In this document: positions 1-7,012 of the stretch, in pieces
How positions within the stretch are numbered: position 1 is the stretch's first letter
Layout: each line of letters begins with the position of its first letter
Assembly: GCA_019751475.1 (NCBI GenBank)
Contig: JAIENH010000486.1
Span: forward strand, 1 to 8,561
Reading direction: 5' to 3'
Origin: Cyclobacteriaceae bacterium
GTDB taxonomy: Bacteria > Bacteroidota > Bacteroidia > Cytophagales > Cyclobacteriaceae
DNA length: 8,561 nucleotides
Position numbers and translations under genes: made by a program
The notes under the pieces: generated by a model
What the model was told of the DNA's origin: nothing
The model's input: the letters and a program-made list of their open reading frames with translations, nothing else
The model's database searches: none

Positions 1-2
1 AG

Positions 3-377
3 TTGGGTCTTGGCGTGCAGTACTCCGTAAATGCCAAAACTCCAACTATATGGCTTTTCTTATTTGAAGTAAATGTAGGCGTGGATGCCGGCTTAGCTTT
101 TGGTGTAGTGGTGGCCGTACGATACAATCCAAACTTCGCGCTACTGCGAGCAGGTATTTGGGCCGATCTGTGGGCCGATATCGTAGTGAATTACAAGAGC
201 ACTTTACCTTTTAGCAAGTGGAAGAGTTTTAGTCTGCTGAAAATCTACGCACAGGGTGACCTGCTGCTTACGTTTGAGCCAAAGCCCAGTACGTTGGAGG
301 GCAAACTAAAGGGATATGTGCGCCTGCTTGGGTTGTTTTCCGTTGACTTTGATGCAGGGTTCAAAAAAGAAATATAA
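3..377 (+). CDS. Partial (3' end) beta-rich hypothetical protein upstream of the toxin gene
   Basis: The reading frame is open from the left edge to a TAA at 375-377, so this is the C-terminal 124 residues of a protein whose start lies outside the window. The TTG at position 3 is just the first whole codon and should not be taken as a start. The visible part alternates hydrophobic and polar residues, with many Gly, Val, Phe and Tyr (for example VNVGVDAGLAFGVVVAVRYN and LKGYVRLLGLFSVDFDAGF). That suggests repeated amphipathic beta strands, as in a beta-barrel or large beta-solenoid surface protein. I do not recognise the family. Only 3 bases separate its stop from the ATG of the large toxin-like gene, so the two are almost certainly co-transcribed. 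A role in delivering or anchoring that protein is possible but is inference. Base composition matches the GC-richer 5' part of the next gene. Confidence 0.8.
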   Translation: MGLGVQYSVNAKTPTIWLFLFEVNVGVDAGLAFGVVVAVRYNPNFALLRAGIWADLWADIVVNYKSTLPFSKWKSFSLLKIYAQGDLLLTFEPKPSTLEGKLKGYVRLLGLFSVDFDAGFKKEI

Positions 378-380
378 CGG

Positions 381-437
381 ATGAAAAAGTATATCCTCAT
401 CCTGCTGCTGGCCTTCACGGCTGCCACTGCCCAGGCG
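381..437 (+). other. Sec signal peptide of the toxin-like protein
   Basis: Residues 1-19 have a short basic N-region (KK), a hydrophobic core (YILILLLAF) and an A-Q-A end before APPL, a good signal peptidase I site. This sends the product to the periplasm or beyond. A Cys at the +1 position, needed for a lipoprotein, is absent. Confidence 0.88.
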
Positions 438-3400
438 GCCCCGCCCCTTCGTGTGACAGAGGCTGACACCGTGGTGGACAAAAATACGCTCAAGAAAATA
501 TTGCATTGGGTCTCCGTCTTCACCATGTACTCCAGCGTAGACCTGACGGATAAAGTTGACCTTCAAGAATACGCCCAAGCCGCGGACATCGCTCAAGCCT
601 TGGTGTTCAATCCGGAGCTGCGCCAGCGTTTGGGCCAGTTCCGGCAGAACACATTTGTGAATGTATATCCACAGGGAATGCTGGCGGGCGAAGAATGGAT
701 CTTAAAGAAACTCAACGAAGTCTCGCTCGCGCAATACAGCGTAATGAATCCGCCCTTCATTACCATCGAAGTGTGGTTCCGGCCAGATGCTTCGGCCCAG
801 AGCTACACCGTATCGCTGCTTTTCAAAACAAATGAAGAGAAGCTGCGCACGCCCGTGACTAATGTAAACAGTACGCTGAATGCTTCACTGCTTGGCAAGA
901 CGTACACACAGCCACGACAAGCGAAGGCCGATGTGAATGCAGCCCTCTTTGCCGGATTAACCGCCCTGGAGACTGCGATCGGAAACACGTTTGCTCCCAA
1001 CATAGCCGTGCGTTTTAATGATGAACTCTACATCAACAACCAAACCATTGAAACCTGGCAACGAACAGCCGAGGCCATTACGATACAAGCCGTTGATAGA
1101 AACAACTACCTTCTCTCTGGGCCCCTCACCTGGACGGGTGTAGTGGGCACAGGCAATACGGTGCGCGTGCCGGTCGGCACGGTGGGCATGGAGCGCATCA
1201 CCTTGAAATCCGGCACTTTTGAAATTGGTATTCTGGTGAAAGTGAAGGAGTTTAACCTTGACTTGAGCAGCCTGCTGAAACGCCTGATTGTTGAAGCTCT
1301 TTCGAAAAAGAAAAAACAAGCCAGTGAAGACCTGGCCACTTTGCGCAAAGACTCCGTGGCCAACGCAGCAGCCATACGTGAACTCCTGGCAAGCGTTGAG
1401 CGCGATAATTTTCCCATGGAGAGCACCGGGGCCACGCTCACACCCATGTTCGTTGAGCCCATCACACTTTCTGACACATCCGCTTTTCGCGATGGGAGTC
1501 TTGCCCGCGTGGCCACGCTGAAGGAAATCAAAAAACGCAAGCGCATCCGCACCAACATCAGGCGCAACCTCAATATTGAGGCAGTAGCCGATTTGATTGT
1601 GAAAGATCAGAATCGCATCAATACGTTGCTGGATAACTTATTGAAAAATAGTGGTCAGCTCATTGCCAGTCTCATCACCGGCAAAGACAGCAAGGGCCAG
1701 GAAGATGTGGCCCGCGATATTATTGTAGACTACATCAACCAAAACCTAGAGCAGTTAACGGGGGCACCACCTGTAGAAGACGAAAAGCCTCTTATTGCGG
1801 AGGCCACCAGCTCCAATGAGCAATTTGTTGCAACCAAATTTGTTTATGTCAATAAGCAACTGCCCCTAAGCAGTTCGACCACCTTCATAAAGGCCCTCGA
1901 AGACTCGGCCCGGAAAAAGAATACATACGTCTTTATCAACTACAGTCTGGATGTAAGTACGCAGGCGTATTTACAGCGCTCCAATGCTGCCCGCCCGAAA
2001 GGTTTACCTCCCAATACAAAATTTGTGACGATCTCGGTCGTGAACATCCCAGGTAGCATTCAAAATATGATGTTTGGATCCAGCAACCGTAGGGTAAGCG
2101 GAGGGCAAAATCAAGAAAAAAATGTATGGGATTATCTTGAAATAAGTGGCCAGGGTGATAACATTTTGAACGTAACATGGGTGCCGAAAAATCAAATTCC
2201 ATGCACGAAGTGCTTATTCCTGAGCCCAGCGGGCAAGCCCATCCTAGTTAACGACCCCGAGGAAGTTGCCATTCTGAGGAGTTCCAGTGCTGGGTTCACA
2301 AATGATATTTTCCCGACCTACCCTATCTATGGCTACAGGCTTAAAGATGGGATTACATTTTTTTCTGATTATCGCTCTTCAACATTTTTAGGGTACTACA
2401 AAACCAGTGAAAAAAATGCGGGTTATGCCACCTTTCCAGGTGCCATTGATTCTTTTGATAAGCTTCCAGTCGATATTATACTTGCTCAAACAACTGGAGA
2501 TTCATTCAAAAAAGAATCCGTGACCAATAAAGATTGGTTCACACATAGGGGTGATAAAAATTTGTATAATGCAGAGGGTGAATTTTTACGAGAAGTTTGT
2601 TTTACATGTAAGTCTCGATTTGTTCCCCTTTCCAGTACTGAGCTATCAGTAAAAATCCAAGCTACCAAGTCGCTGCGAGATGCGGAGTACACTAAAGATG
2701 TTAAAAGATTTCAGGAAAAACTTAAGCTTCTCTTAAATGCTCAATCTACAATTGCGCTGGATGACAACATTGTCGACTTGGAATCAAAGCAACTGATTGA
2801 CGAACGTTTGCAATCATATAATAAGATCAATAATAATTCAAAGAAAATATTCATTATCTCCGGTCGAGTAAATTATTTCTTAGACCTAAGTGAATGGGAT
2901 ACGTTTTCAGCAGAAGTAAGTAATACTACCCCCGGCTTCAATTCTCAAAATTACACACTCGTAGTGATGCCGTTTGTAGTAAGCGAGACGCCTGGAGTCT
3001 CAACTACGGGGGCACTTGGCGTTAAGCCTGTTGCAGACGTCTTTGTAGGTTATTCTGGCCTTAATAAGGGTGATTCGCGGCAAGTACCCGATGTTTTGGA
3101 GTTCTTTGAAAGATTTTACTCACAAATACCTAAACCATACATAATTCACTCTTATACCTTAGGCATAAGAGGTAACCTGGACTATCAAAGAATAAGCAGC
3201 ACCAAAGAGGTAATTGGTTATGGTAAAATATATGATATCCGGTTTTTTGTTGATAATAGAATTGAGATAGCTGATAAATATTGGGGCCTAGCCAGTTCTT
3301 TGTCCCAGACAAATACTCAATATTCTCTGTACAGTCCACAAATGGTTTCAAGGACCAAGACTGAATATGAGAAATTCGCCAATGATTTTTTTGAACTGCT

Positions 3401-4865
3401 TAAAGTTGACAGAAAGCAGGCTGATTATGCTCAGATTGAATTGCCCATACCCGTTTTTGAAAAGTACATCGAATCGTACCATGATGAGATCGTAAATAAT
3501 TTCATTCTTAGGACATATAGAGGAATGTCTTCTTATGCCCGAATGGTGAATGCGGCTATTGAAAACAGTGCATTAAAAGAACCGGTTGATGTTATTCTCA
3601 ATCTCATTGATCTAGGGGGCTTCTTAACATCATTTATTGGCCTAGATGTATTATTTGATATTAGCGGAGCATCATACAGTCTTTATAGAGGATATACTTT
3701 TGAAACTGCCATATATAGTGCTTCAAGTATAGTTCCATTTGCAACTGGTGCTGGGGTTAGGCAAACGACCAAGATTACAAAAGAATCAATAAACAATCTC
3801 TCGGTTTACTCTGTCAAATCAATTGATGAGCAGTTGTCGCTTGCCTTTAAGTCTTCTGATACTAAAATCAGAACCTTGCTGAATAGTGGTGATAATAGAT
3901 CGATTATAAATAGTAATCCGAATTTTTTAGCTAAGGTCTCTTTACTGACAGATAATGCGAAGGCCTTATTGCTAGACGATCTTCTTTCAAAACCAGAAAT
4001 GGTTGACCTCTTAGCAAAGGATATCAATGCTATCGATGCCTGGGAAATGATTGTTAGAAAAATACCTAATAATTCAGGAACAACGCAATTTGCAAGAGAT
4101 ATATCTACCCTAAAAAAGATATCAGAATATCTAACTCCGAGTAATTCTAATAAACTAGAAGCCATTGGCGGAAGAGATGGATTAGAGTCCTTTATAGGCT
4201 TCCACAAAGATGTCCCCTGTGTCAACTGTACGGGTGGAGTAGCGGTGTTTGCGGGTCGTACACTAGATGAAATGATAGAAAATTATGTAGAAGTCGGTTA
4301 TAATTTCAAAAACAATAAACCGCTGTGGGATAAACTTAAACAAGGTACTGAAAGTAGCAATCCACACATGCGTGAAGGTACCCAGCATACGCTTGAGGCT
4401 TTCAGGAAAAATCCAGAAAGGTATTCACCTGAGAAAATCGAAAATATAGATATGAAGTTCGAGGAACTTCCGGAGGGCATTGATCTGTGTACCAATTGTA
4501 GGTATGATGTCAAATTTAAGGCCAATGCCGGAAACGATGTTCCCCGCTTAGCTGAATTTAAAAGTTATAGTAAAGACACCTGGGCCCGCATCAGTGGTAG
4601 TGAAAAGTTTCTTAAGCAATTCATGGCTTATCTAGCATCGGGAGAGGTAGTAAGGATCGAGGACTTGGTGTATGTGATAAATATTAAAAAGGCTTCAGTT
4701 GAAGATGTTAAGAGAAGTTTTGTAGAGATTTTCACAAAAAATAAACTTGAAATCTTTAACTCCATGAATTCCAGCCTAAAAAATTCCTTGTTTATTGATG
4801 AAGTTGTTGATCTAGATCAGTCTAAAATCAATCAGATTATAGATTCTTTCGTAAAGCTCGAATAA
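381..4865 (+). CDS. Large secreted polymorphic toxin-like protein with C-terminal PD-(D/E)XK-like nuclease domain
   Basis: This protein has 1494 residues. A classical Sec signal peptide (MKKYILILLLAFTAATAQA, likely cut after A19) supports the ATG at 381. There is no lipobox Cys. The body is long and unrecognised: a beta/alpha N-terminal region, a charged helical, possibly coiled-coil stretch at about 298-345, and mixed beta regions to about 1060. Residues about 1067-1130 form a Gly- and Ala-rich hydrophobic segment (LFDISGASYSLYRGYTF, then SSIVPFATGAG) resembling the pre-toxin region before the toxic tip in many polymorphic toxins. The tip (about 1275-1494) has E1332 in a helix, D1376, then E1392-F-K1394 and a W1401/F1410/Q1413 helix, as expected for a restriction-endonuclease fold. 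Four CxxC pairs occur at 608/611, 740/743, 1280/1283 and 1370/1373. Composition falls from GC-rich to AT-rich around residues 575-655. No T9SS-type C-terminal sorting domain is visible. I infer an antibacterial nuclease. The gene is certain, the activity only probable. Confidence 0.9.
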   Translation: MKKYILILLLAFTAATAQAAPPLRVTEADTVVDKNTLKKILHWVSVFTMYSSVDLTDKVDLQEYAQAADIAQALVFNPELRQRLGQFRQNTFVNVYPQGMLAGEEWILKKLNEVSLAQYSVMNPPFITIEVWFRPDASAQSYTVSLLFKTNEEKLRTPVTNVNSTLNASLLGKTYTQPRQAKADVNAALFAGLTALETAIGNTFAPNIAVRFNDELYINNQTIETWQRTAEAITIQAVDRNNYLLSGPLTWTGVVGTGNTVRVPVGTVGMERITLKSGTFEIGILVKVKEFNLDLSSLLKRLIVEALSKKKKQASEDLATLRKDSVANAAAIRELLASVERDNFPMESTGATLTPMFVEPITLSDTSAFRDGSLARVATLKEIKKRKRIRTNIRRNLNIEAVADLIVKDQNRINTLLDNLLKNSGQLIASLITGKDSKGQEDVARDIIVDYINQNLEQLTGAPPVEDEKPLIAEATSSNEQFVATKFVYVNKQLPLSSSTTFIKALEDSARKKNTYVFINYSLDVSTQAYLQRSNAARPKGLPPNTKFVTISVVNIPGSIQNMMFGSSNRRVSGGQNQEKNVWDYLEISGQGDNILNVTWVPKNQIPCTKCLFLSPAGKPILVNDPEEVAILRSSSAGFTNDIFPTYPIYGYRLKDGITFFSDYRSSTFLGYYKTSEKNAGYATFPGAIDSFDKLPVDIILAQTTGDSFKKESVTNKDWFTHRGDKNLYNAEGEFLREVCFTCKSRFVPLSSTELSVKIQATKSLRDAEYTKDVKRFQEKLKLLLNAQSTIALDDNIVDLESKQLIDERLQSYNKINNNSKKIFIISGRVNYFLDLSEWDTFSAEVSNTTPGFNSQNYTLVVMPFVVSETPGVSTTGALGVKPVADVFVGYSGLNKGDSRQVPDVLEFFERFYSQIPKPYIIHSYTLGIRGNLDYQRISSTKEVIGYGKIYDIRFFVDNRIEIADKYWGLASSLSQTNTQYSLYSPQMVSRTKTEYEKFANDFFELLKVDRKQADYAQIELPIPVFEKYIESYHDEIVNNFILRTYRGMSSYARMVNAAIENSALKEPVDVILNLIDLGGFLTSFIGLDVLFDISGASYSLYRGYTFETAIYSASSIVPFATGAGVRQTTKITKESINNLSVYSVKSIDEQLSLAFKSSDTKIRTLLNSGDNRSIINSNPNFLAKVSLLTDNAKALLLDDLLSKPEMVDLLAKDINAIDAWEMIVRKIPNNSGTTQFARDISTLKKISEYLTPSNSNKLEAIGGRDGLESFIGFHKDVPCVNCTGGVAVFAGRTLDEMIENYVEVGYNFKNNKPLWDKLKQGTESSNPHMREGTQHTLEAFRKNPERYSPEKIENIDMKFEELPEGIDLCTNCRYDVKFKANAGNDVPRLAEFKSYSKDTWARISGSEKFLKQFMAYLASGEVVRIEDLVYVINIKKASVEDVKRSFVEIFTKNKLEIFNSMNSSLKNSLFIDEVVDLDQSKINQIIDSFVKLE
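3579..3770 (+). other. Pre-toxin-like hydrophobic segment (residues about 1067-1130)
   Basis: The stretch starts at EPVDVILNLIDLGG, passes through FDISGASYSLYRGYTFETA and ends with SSIVPFATGAGV (P1119). The order is the one commonly seen just before the toxic domain of polymorphic toxins: a hydrophobic helix, then F-D-x-x-x-A, an R-G-D/Y turn, A-x-x-x-A-S, and I/V-P-F/V followed by Gly-rich residues. In those proteins the segment is thought to help processing or membrane passage. I matched this by eye and not by a profile search. Everything after it (about 365 residues) would be linker plus toxin. Confidence 0.6.
4203..4862 (+). other. Predicted PD-(D/E)XK-like nuclease toxin domain (residues about 1275-1494)
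   Basis: The signature is D1376 (in RYDVKF), then 16 residues on E1392-F-K1394 (in RLAEFKSYSKD), which fits the metal-binding Asp and Glu-x-Lys of restriction-endonuclease-fold nucleases. E1332 in the helix HMREGTQHTLEAF could supply the N-terminal acidic residue. After the core comes a helix with W1401, then KFLKQFMAYL (1409-1418), then a strand (VYVINI). I recall this EFKSY/TW/I-S-S/F-x-x-QF-x-x-YL pattern from Bacteroidota toxin tips. CxxC pairs at 1280/1283 and 1370/1373 bracket the first half and may bind zinc. The target could be DNA or RNA; the sequence does not say which. Confidence 0.6.
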
Positions 4866-4866
4866 A

Positions 4867-5895
4867 ATGTTCAGTCCAAAGTTTGTATTAAAAGACGTAA
4901 CATCCTATGCGTGTTCAAATATTGAATTAGTCATCTGTACTAATTTTAAGAAAATAGAAACATGCCTGCCCGCGAATAAAAAAATATTTGAAAGTTTGAA
5001 CAACTTATCGTCACTGAGCTATAATATCCACTTCTTTTGCAATGAGACTAATCCGGGATCAGGAGTTTTAATTAAGAATGGTGTCCCATTAAAACTTGAA
5101 TCAAAGATGATAAAGCACATATTAAGTGATGACCTTCTAATATGTTCTTTTAATGGAGAAACAATTATTCAGAATTTAATTACTGGGGATATGAATAAGA
5201 TTCTTCCCAACAAGCTTTTCACATTCATTATTGTTAACAATTTCTTATACTCCTGCAATGCAGGGGTGATAACGAAAGTAGAACTTTCTAAAAAGCTTGT
5301 TGACTGGCAAATTAATCTAAATGACAAAAAGTTAACTGATTGCATACAATTTATTGGAGAATATAGAAACGAACTTTGGATTCTTGCTAAAGGAGGTATG
5401 TTTGTAAACATTGACTCGACAACAGGCACTGTCAAGGGCTTAATTAAAAACATCCTCCAAGAAAATATTCATGGCCCAATAGAATTATTTGTAAAGGACA
5501 ACGAAGGCAATCGCTCGCCTGATGACCGTAATTTTTATCACCTCGATCAACAAAAAGGAAAAATAATAGGCGAGTCGGCCAAAGGTATTTGGGAAATTGA
5601 CCTCACCAGGCCAGAGCCCTATCTTGAGGTATGGGGTATGGAAGACCAATATAATCTTCATGGCTTGCATGATATTGGGTACAAAACGGTTCTCCAAGGA
5701 GACGATCTTTATTTTATCGATTTTAACGCCCTTAAATGGGGAGTCATTGATGTAAATAACAAAAAGCTCAAATGGGTATCAGAAAAGATAACCAATGCAG
5801 TCACACAACTCAAGGAAATACAGGTCGCGGGCAATAGAGCTCATATTCTTGACGGAACAAAAACGCTGCATGTCTTTGAAAAGCTATCTGCATGA
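4867..5895 (+). CDS. Putative immunity protein, cytosolic and beta-propeller-like
   Basis: This is a 342-residue protein whose ATG follows the toxin stop by a single base, so the two are likely translationally coupled. There is no signal peptide or membrane helix. It therefore stays in the cytosol, where a cognate immunity protein for a nuclease would be needed. I do not recognise a named family. The sequence has about six irregular repeats of short beta strands with turns, such as LLICSFNGETIIQNLITGD, LYSCNAGVITKVEL, LWILAKGGMFVNIDSTTGTV, GIWEIDLTRPEP, LYFIDFNALKWGVIDVNNKK and AHILDGTKTLHVFEKL. These resemble PQQ/WD40-type propeller blades. The 5' part is AT-rich like the 3' part of the toxin gene (28% GC in 5101-5160 by hand count). 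The immunity role comes from position and composition. An unrelated accessory protein is the main alternative. Confidence 0.88.
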   Translation: MFSPKFVLKDVTSYACSNIELVICTNFKKIETCLPANKKIFESLNNLSSLSYNIHFFCNETNPGSGVLIKNGVPLKLESKMIKHILSDDLLICSFNGETIIQNLITGDMNKILPNKLFTFIIVNNFLYSCNAGVITKVELSKKLVDWQINLNDKKLTDCIQFIGEYRNELWILAKGGMFVNIDSTTGTVKGLIKNILQENIHGPIELFVKDNEGNRSPDDRNFYHLDQQKGKIIGESAKGIWEIDLTRPEPYLEVWGMEDQYNLHGLHDIGYKTVLQGDDLYFIDFNALKWGVIDVNNKKLKWVSEKITNAVTQLKEIQVAGNRAHILDGTKTLHVFEKLSA

Positions 5896-5901
5896 AATTG
5901 T

Positions 5902-5947
5902 TATTCACAAGCATCAGGCCCACCAATAGGCGTGATGAACTTGAATA
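5902..5947 (+). other. Long imperfect hairpin just after the putative immunity gene
   Basis: The left arm (TATT, CAAG, CATCA, GCC, from 5902 to 5920) pairs with the right arm (GGC, TGATG, CTTG, AATA, from 5929 to 5947) around an 8-base loop. That gives about 16 base pairs with one G-G mismatch and two 2-base bulges. It begins 7 bases after the stop of the 342-residue protein. No T-run follows, so it is not a textbook intrinsic terminator. It could be a transcript-end or stability structure. Confidence 0.45.
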
Positions 5948-6012
5948 GCATCTAACTTGCCATAAGTCTTACCAAATTTTTTCATCAAGCAAGTAGTTGA
6001 ATTAAGTCTACA

Positions 6013-6039
6013 GCCGAACCGAAAAAAGGTTGGTCTTTT
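6013..6039 (+). terminator. Weak intrinsic terminator candidate for the toxin-immunity operon
   Basis: GCC-G-AACC at 6013-6020 pairs with GGTTGGT at 6028-6034. One base is bulged and the pairing includes one G-T wobble. The loop is GAAAAAA, and the stem is followed by C and then TTTT. The stem is short (7 pairs) and the T-run modest. The position, between the AT-rich operon and an independent gene on the same strand, suits a terminator. Confidence 0.35.
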
Positions 6040-6101
6040 AAACAACTATCCATCAGTTATCTTTTTTTTGCTATCTTCATCGTGAGCAAAAAATAGCATC
6101 T

Positions 6102-6902
6102 ATGAAAACATTGATCATCATCCTCAGCGTGCTTTCCTTTTCGGTCGCAGCCCAGGTGGGGTTTAATAATCCGGCCCCCGATCCATCTTCCATTTTGGAT
6201 CTCACCGCCAATGACAAAGGGCTGCTTATCCCCCGGATTAATACCATTGCGCGAAATAGCATCAGCGCCCCAGCCGAAGGACTCCTGGTGTATGACACCG
6301 ATGCCCGAGGTTTTTACTTTTATGCCTCCGGCTGGTATTCGGTAAATGGATGGGTAAAGGCTGCTGGTAATAACAATGTTTCGTTAAGTGGCAATGCCAC
6401 GGTAAATGGTAATACCAACGTTACCGGCACTATTTCAGCATCCAACTACGCGTTGAACAATACGGGCAATGGATCTGTGCCCGTGGGGGGCATTATCATG
6501 TGGTCAGGGTCGCCTTTTGCTGTACCCACGGGTTGGGCCTTATGCGATGGCAACAACGGCACACCTAATTTACTTGACAGGTTTATTGTTGGGGCGGGCG
6601 GCTCGTATGCACTCGGTAACACCGGTGGTGCCAATGCGATAACGCTCACCGATGCCCAATCAGGTTTACCCAATCATAACCATGGCATCAGCGATCCGGG
6701 TCACGTACACGGTACACCAGGAGCCACTACTGTGGGGGGTACAGGTCTGGGATATACCGGTGGGTCAATCACTTTTCCGTTGGCCACTACTGAGTCTGCA
6801 ACGACAGGGGTCTCCGTAAACTTTAGTGGCGCCCAAAATGCGACACAGCCACATGAAAACCGACCTCCCTACTACGCCCTTGCCTACATCATGAAGCTGT
6901 AG
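6102..6902 (+). CDS. Secreted phage tail collar-domain protein (tail-fibre-like)
   Basis: This 266-residue protein has a signal peptide (MKTLIIILSVLSFSVAAQ) that fixes the start. Residues 20-84 carry the head common to secreted Bacteroidota fibre-like proteins: N-P-x-P-D-P-S-S-I-L-D-L, K-G-L-L-I-P-R, then PAEGLLVYDTDARGFYFYASGWY. A Gly/Asn/Thr-rich stretch (89-125, GNATVNGNTNVTG) resembles a beta-helical stalk. Residues 126-266 are a phage tail collar domain (as in T4 short tail fibre and microcystin-dependent protein families): GGIIMWSG, PTGWALCDG (148-150 C-D-G), PNLLDRFIVGAG, the His-rich NHNHGISDPGHVHG (191-204), and PHENRPPYYALAYIMK near the end. In this phylum such proteins are usually chromosomal surface or secreted proteins, not parts of an intact phage, and no other phage gene is visible here. 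The ligand is unknown. GC is clearly higher than in the preceding operon (62% in 6481-6540). Confidence 0.9.
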   Translation: MKTLIIILSVLSFSVAAQVGFNNPAPDPSSILDLTANDKGLLIPRINTIARNSISAPAEGLLVYDTDARGFYFYASGWYSVNGWVKAAGNNNVSLSGNATVNGNTNVTGTISASNYALNNTGNGSVPVGGIIMWSGSPFAVPTGWALCDGNNGTPNLLDRFIVGAGGSYALGNTGGANAITLTDAQSGLPNHNHGISDPGHVHGTPGATTVGGTGLGYTGGSITFPLATTESATTGVSVNFSGAQNATQPHENRPPYYALAYIMKL

Positions 6903-6917
6903 AGCGAGTCTTATCAC

Positions 6918-6950
6918 GGGCTAGTATCACCCATAACGAGCCCTATCTTT
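6918..6950 (+). terminator. Probable intrinsic terminator after the collar-domain gene
   Basis: GGGCT at 6918-6922 pairs with AGCCC at 6939-6943, and after one A-G mismatch GT at 6924-6925 pairs with AC at 6936-6937. The loop is 10 bases. The stem is followed directly by TATCTTT. It lies 16 bases after the collar gene stop. The T-run is interrupted, so strength is uncertain. Confidence 0.5.
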
Positions 6951-7012
6951 ACTCAATTCACAATGTTTTGAATTCCTAAAAAGAAGAAAAAAGCCTTTCA
7001 AGGTTGCACTTC

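Noticed and set aside
245..596. Minus-strand open frames over the start of the toxin gene
   Set aside because: They lie opposite a strongly supported + strand gene pair with a signal peptide and have no recognisable content.
1106..1573. 155-residue minus-strand open frame
   Set aside because: It is antisense to the GC-rich part of the toxin gene. Its Arg/Ser/Leu-rich composition is typical of a shadow frame.
6058..6079. Possible Bacteroidota -7 elements (TATCTTTT at 6058, TATCTTCA at 6072) before the collar gene
   Set aside because: Neither matches TAnnTTTG fully, and no TTTG lies at the usual 19-21 base spacing upstream, so a promoter call is not supportable.
6102..6902. Collar gene as evidence of a prophage or contractile injection system
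   Set aside because: It has a Sec signal peptide and no neighbouring structural phage, sheath, tube or baseplate genes are present.
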